Below, piece after piece: positions 15,987 through 21,429 of a DNA stretch of 21,429 nt (the first letter of the stretch is position 1; every line of letters begins with the position of its first letter). The notes under the pieces were generated by a model. The model saw only the letters and a list, made by a program, of their open reading frames with translations. It was not told the origin of the DNA and did no database searches. A program made the position numbers and the translations under genes. Source of the stretch: Puniceicoccales bacterium (GTDB taxonomy: Bacteria > Verrucomicrobiota > Verrucomicrobiia > Opitutales > Oceanipulchritudinaceae); NCBI GenBank assembly GCA_030595525.1, contig JAUVDD010000004.1, forward strand, positions 1-21,429. The letters are read 5' to 3'.

Positions 15987-16628
15987 GTGACGAATAACCA
16001 GACGCTAATGATTGCCGCGATCTTCTATATATTGGCTGTACTTCTGGCAAACCTGACAGCCACCCTCTTTCTTCCGTTCGAGATTGCCCCGGGCACGGGC
16101 ATACTCGTTTCTGTGGGCACCCTGGTGTTCGGGTTGACGTTCACCCAGAGAGACCGGATGCACCGGCACGGTCGACCATTTGTTTACCGGGTTATCTTTA
16201 TTTCAGCGATCCTGAACCTGATTATGCTGATCAGTCTGCGGTATGTCTGGGGAGAGGGTCTGGTGACCTATTTAAATGGCAATGATCTGAAATGGTTTTC
16301 AGAGGCGACGGCCATGTTGATAGAAAATGGATGGAGGGTTTTTCTGGCATCCTTTCTGGCGATCATCTTTGCAGAAACCGCCGATACAGAGATTTTCCAC
16401 TATTACCGCGAGAAGAGCTGGATAGGGAGGGTGATCCGTTCAAACGCGGTCAGCATTCCCGTTGATTCCGTTTTATTCAATTTGATCGCGTTTGCAGGAA
16501 GCTCCTATTTTCCGCCCATTGTGCTGGCAAAAGTGATACTGGGAGAGATCATTTCCAAGTTTTTTGTCGGCGTGGTCTACGCAGCGCTCCATCCCGGGCG
16601 CAAGAATGAGAAAAATAAAAAAAGCTGA
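15987..16628 (+). CDS. VUT/YhhQ-like integral membrane protein
   Basis: The protein has 213 residues with about five or six hydrophobic segments (8-28, 38-52, 66-85, 113-130, 155-175, 180-200). The region FLASFLAIIFAETADTEIFHYYREKS (about 119-144) followed by RVIRSNAVSIPVDSVLFNLIAFAG resembles the VUT_1 family, which includes the queuosine-precursor transporter YhhQ, where a SxxxAxxxD...R.(N)..S...DS..F pattern occurs. The substrate is inferred only from the family. The start is a GTG with no Shine-Dalgarno; an ATG seven codons in (16008) would also keep the first membrane segment. The C-terminus ends in a lysine/asparagine-rich tail, and its stop codon lies inside the hairpin of a terminator. 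Confidence 0.78.
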   Translation: MTNNQTLMIAAIFYILAVLLANLTATLFLPFEIAPGTGILVSVGTLVFGLTFTQRDRMHRHGRPFVYRVIFISAILNLIMLISLRYVWGEGLVTYLNGNDLKWFSEATAMLIENGWRVFLASFLAIIFAETADTEIFHYYREKSWIGRVIRSNAVSIPVDSVLFNLIAFAGSSYFPPIVLAKVILGEIISKFFVGVVYAALHPGRKNEKNKKS

Positions 16629-16648
16629 TCAAAAGATCAGCCTAAAAT
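16617..16648. terminator. intrinsic terminator between convergent genes
   Basis: GCTGATC (16624-16630), loop AAAA, GATCAGC (16635-16641) is a perfect 7-bp stem. On the minus strand it is followed by TTTTTTT, giving a good intrinsic terminator for the small gene that stops at 16642. On the plus strand only CTAAAATTTT follows, so it works less well there. It also contains the stop codon of the VUT-like gene (16626-16628). It lies exactly between the two convergent genes. Confidence 0.8.
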
Positions 16649-16884
16649 TTTGTGGCAATGGATGCCTTAGGTCTCCTGGTGGCGCGCCATTCATCACGGT
16701 GCTTGCGGATCCAGTCGAGAAGGGCCCGCTCAAATCCTATATCCTTACCGATCTTTTCTGATTCCAACCACTTGTGTTTTAGGATCTCTTCCCGTTCGGC
16801 CAAAAACTCCCTGTAAAGACTCGAACGCTTCAGGACGGCTCGGTCCTTATTTTCGATAGCTAATGTCTTTTTCTGGGAATTCAT
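16642..16884 (-). CDS. small conserved protein of unknown function
   Basis: The protein has 80 residues, highly charged and helical, with no signal peptide or membrane segment. The centre EFLAEREEILKHKWLESEK, followed by IGKDIGFERALLDWIRKHR (about 26-63), reads like a conserved core; it weakly recalls a short motif of DUF4032-like proteins (HKW.SE..G.D.G...A), but I cannot name the family with confidence. The N-terminal 20 and C-terminal 15 residues are basic and probably flexible. Its own promoter candidate lies just upstream and a good terminator follows, so it looks like an independently transcribed, real gene. No Shine-Dalgarno is visible. A nucleic-acid-binding or partner-binding role is possible but only a guess. 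Confidence 0.75.
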   Translation of the reverse strand: MNSQKKTLAIENKDRAVLKRSSLYREFLAEREEILKHKWLESEKIGKDIGFERALLDWIRKHRDEWRATRRPKASIATKF

Positions 16885-16963
16885 AGGAATAATTCAAGGG
16901 TTTTGGAGCTTTAATTAAAATTATGCAATGAGATAATTCGTTTAATCAGCATCCGTTGAAATC

Positions 16964-16969
16964 ATTATA
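16964..16969 (-). promoter_or_regulatory. candidate -10 element for the small gene
   Basis: On the minus strand this reads TATAAT (in CTTGTATAATGA), 80 bp before the ATG at 16884 and just past the end of the mrp-like gene. The best -35 match at a 16-bp spacing is TTTCAA, only three of six bases. The element is supported by its exact -10 and by the gene having its own terminator. Confidence 0.4.
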
Positions 16970-16992
16970 CAAGGTACTTCAGATATTGAAAG

Positions 16993-18048
16993 TTACAACC
17001 CCTGAAGGATTGTTGCCGCCATTGCCTGGTAAATTTTCGCCGGTTTGCTGTCGGGATAGGCAATGGTAATGGGGATACCCCGGTCGGACCCTTCACGAAT
17101 TTCACTATCCAACGGAACTTCTCCGATCAATGGAGCTTCCAGTGCCTCAGCGGTCCATTTGCCGCCTCCTTCGCCGAAGATGTGCATGCGCGATCCATCC
17201 GGATTCTCCAGATAGCTCATGTTTTCACAAACCCCGAGAATCGGGACATTCACTTTTTCGAACATGCGTGCGCCACGAGTAGCCACATTGACTGCTGCTG
17301 TCTGTGGGGTGGTTACGATCACTGCGCCATCAACCGGCAAGGTCTGAACCAGTGAAAGCTGGGCATCGCCAGTTCCGGGCGGCAGATCGACAATCATCAC
17401 ATCCAGTTGGCCCCAGTCCACATTCTTTGCAAACTGCGAAATAGCGTTATTGATCATGGGGCCACGCCAGATCACCGGAGACTCATCGTCTACCAGAAGC
17501 GCCATCGACATGACCTTGATGCCGTAGTTAGACGGAGGGACAATCTTTTCATTATCAATCTCCGGGCGAGAAGTAATGCCCATCATCAGAGGAACGGACG
17601 GCCCATAAATGTCGCAATCAAAGATGCCAACACCTTTGTAATCTCCCTGGCTGCGGAGGAGGCGATCCATGGCACAGGCCAGATTCACTGAAACGGTGGA
17701 TTTACCAACGCCACCCTTGCCGCTGGCTACCGCGATAATCCTCTTTACTCCCGGAAGAATGCTCTCCTTTTGTTCGTTGGTTCCGCCGGAGGTACCTCCC
17801 TTCGGTTTCTGCAAGGCAACTTCTACCGAAACATCGCCAACACCGTCGATCGCGTTCACGACTTCCTCGACGGAGGATTTGATTTTCAATGGGACCGTTT
17901 CATCTCCTGTAGTGACCTGAAGCCGTACAGAAACGGAGCTACCGCTCACTGAAATATCCTCGATTAATCCGAATGACACAATGTCCCGACTAAATCCAGG
18001 GTATTTGACTGCCTTCAGGGCGCTGCGAATAATTTCTTTATCGATCAT
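16993..18048 (-). CDS. Mrp/NBP35-type P-loop ATPase (Fe-S carrier family)
   Basis: The 351 residues have the standard Mrp/ApbC layout: an N-terminal MIP18/DUF59-like domain (about 1-80), a Gly/Thr-rich linker, then the ParA-like ATPase domain with GKGGVGKS (110-117), DCDIYGPSVPLMMG (144-157), VIWRGPM (192-198), DLPPGTGD (221-228) and ENMSYLE (275-281). The family carries Fe-S clusters to apoproteins. Here, however, the usual CxxC after ENMSYF (CPHC in many relatives) is replaced by LENPDGSRMHIFG; the only nearby cysteine is Cys274 in GVCENMS. Some Bacteroidota members also lack CxxC, so cluster binding may differ or be lost. It is divergent from the tolB-like gene with 124 bp between, and no Shine-Dalgarno precedes its ATG. 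Confidence 0.92.
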   Translation of the reverse strand: MIDKEIIRSALKAVKYPGFSRDIVSFGLIEDISVSGSSVSVRLQVTTGDETVPLKIKSSVEEVVNAIDGVGDVSVEVALQKPKGGTSGGTNEQKESILPGVKRIIAVASGKGGVGKSTVSVNLACAMDRLLRSQGDYKGVGIFDCDIYGPSVPLMMGITSRPEIDNEKIVPPSNYGIKVMSMALLVDDESPVIWRGPMINNAISQFAKNVDWGQLDVMIVDLPPGTGDAQLSLVQTLPVDGAVIVTTPQTAAVNVATRGARMFEKVNVPILGVCENMSYLENPDGSRMHIFGEGGGKWTAEALEAPLIGEVPLDSEIREGSDRGIPITIAYPDSKPAKIYQAMAATILQGL

Positions 18049-18172
18049 GTTATATAAAATTCAGAGGGAAAACTGCTTGAAGTATTCAGGAAAGCATATT
18101 CCGTCAAATTGGCAATCGTTGGAGTGATTTCTGTCTGCATTGCTTTTAATTGACCACTAGAAAATTTTAAAA

Positions 18173-19381
18173 ATGAGTTTCCGAGTTAACCACCTGTATT
18201 TACTAACAATTTTCCTATCAACACTGTTTTGTTTGGCAGTCGAAGCCGCTGATCCAACGTATGCAGGTGAGGTTGTTGCTCCATCGGGGGTAAGGACCCG
18301 CACAATTCAGATATCCGGTCAGCCATCAGCGTTAGCCCAGCAGGCACAGCAATTATTCGGACTTCATGGTGGTTATGAACAGGTCAGCACCCGGCCAGAT
18401 TTTAATTTCGCATTCGCTGCGGTTCAGGGAAATGGGGTAGACCTGACGATTACCTCCAGAGGCAAGACACTCTGGGAGGGCTCTTTCAATGGCCGCACCC
18501 AACTGGAAGCATTGTACGCTGCAAGTGATGTGGCGGTAACAAAAACGCTGGGAACAAAAGGCTTTTTTAGCAGCAAGCTGGCTTTCGTTGCAGACAGGAC
18601 TGGCAACTCTGAAATTTATACATCCGATATCCTTTTTAAGGCAGTGCGGCAACTTACCTCCGACCGAGCTCACTGTCTGTCTCCAAATCTTTCTCCAGAC
18701 GGGAATGTACTCCTTTACACCAGTTTTCATGGAACAGGATTTCCCGACATTTATAAGGTGGATCTCGTTACGGGTCGCCGAACGGTTCTGGCAGGATTTC
18801 GCGGAACCAATACGGGAGGGACTTTTTCTCCGGATGGTCGGCAAATTGCCATGATTCTCAGTAGCTCAGGCAATTCTGAGGTGTATGTCAGCAACGGAGA
18901 AGGCAAGCAGTTGAGGCGACTGACTCGTACCGACAGCCTGGAGGCTGATCCTTCGTGGTCACCAGATGGCCGGCGCCTGGTCTTCACATCTGACCAGATG
19001 GGCGGCCCACAAATTTACACCTCCAATGCACAGGGGCGTTCAATGAGCCGGGTTCGCACAGATATAAGCCGTAACTGTTCAGAACCGACATGGAATCCGG
19101 TTCATCCTGATTTGATTGCTTTTACCGCAGCAGCCGGTGGCGAGTTTGAGGTGGCGGTTTATTCCTTCAAGGAAAACAAAAGCCGAATCATTTCACGAGG
19201 ATCAGGTGATGCAGTTCATCCGACCTGGTTGAATGATGGGCGCCATCTGGTTTATACAGAGAGAACATCCCGATACTCCCGGTTGATGATTCTGGATACT
19301 GCCACTGGTAAGCGAGCACGTTTGAGTCCGGCAGAATTGAAAGATGCCCGTGAAGCATCACCTGTTTATCCAAAGCGCTAG
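18173..19381 (+). CDS. TolB-like periplasmic beta-propeller protein
   Basis: The 402 residues have a signal peptide (hydrophobic 8-24, cleavage near VEAAD) and the two-domain plan of TolB: an N-terminal alpha/beta domain (about 30-150) and a six-bladed propeller made of PD40 repeats. Repeats are visible as KLAFVADRTGNSEIY, SPDGNVLLYTSFHGTGFPDIY, SPDGRQIAMILSSSGNSEVY, SPDGRRLVFTSDQMGGPQIY, a degenerate one around DLIAFTAAAGGEFEV, and DGRHLVYTERTSRYSRLM. TolB works with Pal and the TolQRA proteins in outer-membrane constriction and import. None of tolQ, tolR, tolA or pal is in this window, so assignment as the true TolB is by domain structure only. Its TAG stop overlaps the stop of the DJ-1 gene in a CTAG palindrome. 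Confidence 0.85.
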   Translation: MSFRVNHLYLLTIFLSTLFCLAVEAADPTYAGEVVAPSGVRTRTIQISGQPSALAQQAQQLFGLHGGYEQVSTRPDFNFAFAAVQGNGVDLTITSRGKTLWEGSFNGRTQLEALYAASDVAVTKTLGTKGFFSSKLAFVADRTGNSEIYTSDILFKAVRQLTSDRAHCLSPNLSPDGNVLLYTSFHGTGFPDIYKVDLVTGRRTVLAGFRGTNTGGTFSPDGRQIAMILSSSGNSEVYVSNGEGKQLRRLTRTDSLEADPSWSPDGRRLVFTSDQMGGPQIYTSNAQGRSMSRVRTDISRNCSEPTWNPVHPDLIAFTAAAGGEFEVAVYSFKENKSRIISRGSGDAVHPTWLNDGRHLVYTERTSRYSRLMILDTATGKRARLSPAELKDAREASPVYPKR

Positions 19382-19923
19382 TGCTGGTAACAAATAGATT
19401 CGCCAATTGATTTGGCAGCGGATTCCCCGCAGGTTGCTTCCACCAAAGCCAGTGCAAAGGCAACCGCAGTGCCTGCCCCTTGGGATGTTATAAGGTTACC
19501 ATCGCGGACAACTTCACTTTGCGCATCCCTCTCCGGAAGGATCTCCTTTGTACCTGGAAAAGAAGTGAAGGATTTGCCTTCGAGGATGCCGGCTTTTTTC
19601 AAAACGACTGGGCCGGCACAAATGGATCCAATCAGCTTTCCGGCCTTTTCCTGTGTACGCAGTATGTCCAGAATGCGTGAGTCTTCCAGCATTGATACAT
19701 GGCTGGGTCCTCCGGGAATGACGATTAGAGAGTATTCGCCGGAACATGAATCCAGATTAACATCCGCGCAGATCTGGATCTGGTTCCGGCCTGTTACTGT
19801 CAGGGAAGAAGATGCTGATGCAACGGTGACCTCAACACCGGCTCTTCTGAGACAATCGACAGGAGCGACTGCTTCCAATTCCTCAATACCATCAGAGATG
19901 ATTACAAGTGCGGTTGTTGCCAT
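19378..19923 (-). CDS. DJ-1/PfpI-family protein
   Basis: The 181 residues match the DJ-1/ThiJ/PfpI superfamily. The nucleophilic cysteine is Cys102 in GSICAGPVVL (99-108), and the acidic residue that polarises it is Glu17 in DGIEELEAV (11-19). PVDCLRRAGVEVTVAS (21-36), LIVIPGG (66-72) and TSQGAGTAVAFALALVEA (146-163) are typical of the YajL/DJ-1 branch. The histidine seen in human DJ-1 (THP) is replaced by Phe (TSFPGTK), as in many bacterial members. Family roles include chaperone, deglycase or redox-stress functions and are debated. It is tail-to-tail with the tolB-like gene, sharing 4 bp, and 9 bp downstream of the hydrolase gene. Confidence 0.9.
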   Translation of the reverse strand: MATTALVIISDGIEELEAVAPVDCLRRAGVEVTVASASSSLTVTGRNQIQICADVNLDSCSGEYSLIVIPGGPSHVSMLEDSRILDILRTQEKAGKLIGSICAGPVVLKKAGILEGKSFTSFPGTKEILPERDAQSEVVRDGNLITSQGAGTAVAFALALVEATCGESAAKSIGESICYQH

Positions 19924-19932
19924 GGGAATATT

Positions 19933-20739
19933 CTATTGTATGTCCAGATGTTCTATAAACTTGGTCAGGCTGCTGTAGTAAATATCTGGATACGCATCTA
20001 TGACGTCATTGTGTTTGCCGTTATCCATCCATGCGAAGAATTTCGGCTCAGGCGCCTTGGCATAAAGCTTTTCCGCATGACTGAAAGGAACTGTCCTATC
20101 GTGTGTACCATGGATGAACAGCGAAGGACATTGAATTGAACCAATCAGTTTCAAGTTATCGAAGATATCCCATGGAAGAAAATTCACCGGAAGTCCTACC
20201 CGGAATATACTTGCGAAGGTTCCTTCCATGATGAGACCGGCCGCCTTGTGTTTCGATGCCAGCCAGGCCACTGGACCGCCGCCAAGGGAACGACCGTATA
20301 GAATCACCTTTTTGTGAGCGAATCCATAGGTCTCGGGGATTTTCTTCCAGATCTTTTCAGCAATTTCGTTCACCAACCGCTCTGTAGGATTGCCGTCGCT
20401 AGTTCCATATCCCGGATAATCCCATGCGAGGACCGCGAAACCTGCTTTCCTTAATGATTCCAGCCGCGGAAGAATAGATTTAAGATCCTCCGCATTTCCG
20501 TGATTGTAATAAATAAGGTATTTGCTGTCTGGATTCTTCAGATAAACCAATGAGACGTTCTGGTCGGGTTCAGCAAACGTGAATTTGATTATGTCCTCAG
20601 AATCAAGGTATCCGGGCGGAGGAGCAGGGAAAACCAGGCGATTAGCAAAAATAGCCGCAAACAAAACCAGCCCAACGTATCCTAATGAAATAATTATCAG
20701 GATAAGCTTTAATGCACTAATGCTTTGAAAGGCAGACAT
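19933..20739 (-). CDS. membrane-anchored alpha/beta hydrolase (BEM46-like)
   Basis: The protein has 268 residues: an N-terminal hydrophobic anchor (about 10-32) followed by an alpha/beta-hydrolase domain. The catalytic triad is visible: Ser151 in YGRSLGGGP (148-156), Asp214 in IHGTHDRTVP (209-218) and His243 in DNGKHNDV (239-246). The oxyanion-side segment YYNHGNAEDL (77-86) and WDYPGYGTSDG (106-116) are typical of the BEM46/YqkD-like group. Substrates of this group are mostly unknown. It is transcribed in the same direction as the DJ-1 gene (9 bp upstream of it), so the two may be co-expressed. The Xre gene ends 74 bp upstream, across a long hairpin. Confidence 0.9.
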   Translation of the reverse strand: MSAFQSISALKLILIIISLGYVGLVLFAAIFANRLVFPAPPPGYLDSEDIIKFTFAEPDQNVSLVYLKNPDSKYLIYYNHGNAEDLKSILPRLESLRKAGFAVLAWDYPGYGTSDGNPTERLVNEIAEKIWKKIPETYGFAHKKVILYGRSLGGGPVAWLASKHKAAGLIMEGTFASIFRVGLPVNFLPWDIFDNLKLIGSIQCPSLFIHGTHDRTVPFSHAEKLYAKAPEPKFFAWMDNGKHNDVIDAYPDIYYSSLTKFIEHLDIQ

Positions 20740-20773
20740 TATGTCCCCAACAAACGTCTACTGAGGGCAACTG

Positions 20774-20820
20774 CCAATAATATTCTCAGATGGGAAGTAA
20801 ACCATCTTGAGATTTATTGG
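20774..20820. repeat. long imperfect hairpin between Xre and hydrolase genes
   Basis: CCAATAA (20774-20780) pairs with TTATTGG (20814-20820), TCTC (20784-20787) with GAGA (20809-20812), and AGATGG (20788-20793) with CCATCT (20802-20807). The loop is 8 bases, with one bulge and a small internal loop: 17 paired bases per arm over 47 bp. The Xre stop codon lies in one arm. There is no T-run, so it is not a classical terminator. It may protect or end the membrane-protein/Xre transcript, or act as an operator. Confidence 0.6.
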
Positions 20821-21068
20821 TGAGACTTAATCTGATGGACCTCTTGACTAAGTGCAGTCATTGGGTTGGTCGAAAATATAAATTCTACTGGAAACCCGAA
20901 ATATTCAGAAATCCTGAATGCTAGATCCAGGCTGGGATTGTACTCGTCCCTTTCAAGATATCCGACAGTCTGGTAGTTAACACCAATTGCATCCGCCAGC
21001 TGTTTGCGAGAGATCCCTCTCTCCTGCCTCAGTACGGCAATCCGGTTGTAAAGGCGTCTCCCTTTCAT
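20814..21068 (-). CDS. small Xre-family DNA-binding regulator
   Basis: The 84 residues are essentially one helix-turn-helix domain: NRIAVLRQERGISRKQLADA (8-27) and IGVNYQTVGYLERDEYNPSLD (28-48), followed by LAFRISEYFGFPVEFIF. This is the compact Xre/YozG type that often represses its own operon. The frame opens to 21107, but I start at the ATG at 21068 because its ATGA overlaps the stop of the upstream membrane-protein gene and AAGGA lies about 10 bp before it. This indicates tight coupling of the two genes. The final QEVHQIKSHQ tail is polar. The target is unknown; autoregulation is the family norm but unproven here. Confidence 0.9.
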   Translation of the reverse strand: MKGRRLYNRIAVLRQERGISRKQLADAIGVNYQTVGYLERDEYNPSLDLAFRISEYFGFPVEFIFSTNPMTALSQEVHQIKSHQ

Positions 21069-21429
21069 TGTCCGATTCCTTCCACGGGTGCTTTTTCTTC
21101 CATCCATGCTAGAATAGACGAGGGCAGGGTGTGTGCTAAATAAATCAAGCTTACCGCCAAAGGTACGGTTATTACGAAATCAACACCACTTCTGTACATG
21201 ACAGCATGGCATAGAATGATCACTAAGCTTATGACCGTGAACCATCCGTACGAAATCCTCAGGGCTGAGTGGGTTAATTGTTGTTCACGTTCATCCAGTT
21301 GGTCCAGTGAGCGATGCGTCAGCTTCCAGAATCCTGATCGATAATGAATCAGACCAAAAGTTATCATCGTTACTACCAATGCTGCAATTCCCAGATAATC
21401 CAAGTAGTGGTTACTGCTGTCAGGATCCA
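21065..21429 (-). CDS. small integral membrane protein paired with Xre regulator (start at or beyond edge)
   Basis: The protein has at least 112 residues, with hydrophobic segments at about 3-20, 50-70 and 75-95 (counted from the TTG at 21403) and a charged cytoplasmic-type loop HRSLDQLDEREQQLTH between the first two. No signal peptide or catalytic motif is seen. The frame stays open to the window edge; the last two visible bases on this strand are TG in frame, so the true start may be an NTG codon cut by the edge, giving ten more residues (DPDSSNHYL after the start). Small multi-spanning proteins of this sort next to an Xre regulator form common two-gene modules in several phyla, for which I know no firm function. 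Confidence 0.7.
   Translation of the reverse strand, partial: DPDSSNHYLDYLGIAALVVTMITFGLIHYRSGFWKLTHRSLDQLDEREQQLTHSALRISYGWFTVISLVIILCHAVMYRSGVDFVITVPLAVSLIYLAHTLPSSILAWMEEKAPVEGIGQ

Noticed and set aside
18353..18844. A 163-codon open frame on the minus strand
   Set aside because: It is opposite to the tolB-like gene, which has a signal peptide and repeats; the antisense product has none.
19412..19978. A 188-codon open frame on the plus strand
   Set aside because: It is antisense to the DJ-1-type gene and shows low-complexity Ser/Thr/Pro-rich sequence typical of a shadow frame.

Overview
The window looks like an ordinary chromosomal segment from a Gram-negative bacterium. I infer Verrucomicrobiota, most likely the Opitutae/Puniceicoccales side. 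The basis is the mix of a type IV pilus/type II secretion core, TolB, a SulP transporter and an orphan HPr, together with roughly 48-50 % GC (my impression, not calculated), near-absence of Shine-Dalgarno sequences, and a 44-residue L34 protein followed by rnpA-yidD-yidC. There is no rRNA or marker gene to fix the taxonomy. I see no CRISPR array, transposase, integrase or phage gene.

Layout. At the left edge is the C-terminal end of a prolyl-oligopeptidase-type serine peptidase (+), then a small exported protein (+). From about 0.9 to 15.9 kb every protein gene is on the minus strand. Read in the direction of transcription (right to left) these are: SulP anion transporter, HPr and a LOG-type protein (15.9-13.1 kb); the ribosome/membrane-insertion cluster rpmH-rnpA-yidD-yidC followed by a YebC-type regulator (13.0-9.5 kb); a PilC/GspF platform protein and a soluble histidine-kinase-like ATPase (9.3-7.25 kb); then purC-trpS and three secretion ATPases: a PilB/GspE with a zinc module, PilT, and a second PilB/GspE-like protein without it (7.1-0.9 kb). 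One tRNA-Glu(UUC) sits on the plus strand between the kinase and purC.

From 15.9 kb onward the strands mix: a VUT/YhhQ-like membrane protein (+), a small conserved protein (-), an Mrp-type P-loop ATPase without the usual CxxC (-), a TolB-like beta-propeller protein (+), a DJ-1/PfpI protein (-), a membrane-anchored alpha/beta hydrolase (-), and a two-gene module of a small membrane protein and an Xre regulator (-) at the right edge.

How the genes work together. rpmH/rnpA/yidD/yidC serve the ribosome, tRNA 5' maturation and membrane-protein insertion. PilC plus the three ATPases are the motor parts of a type IV pilus or related filament, split here into two blocks by purC, trpS and the tRNA. 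The other genes are largely independent housekeeping or envelope functions. The least explained items are the zinc-less PilB paralogue, the kinase-like ATPase next to pilC, the membrane-protein/Xre pair followed by a long hairpin, the excess of GGATCC, and the general lack of ribosome-binding sites. I did not find strong evidence for a wholly new system.
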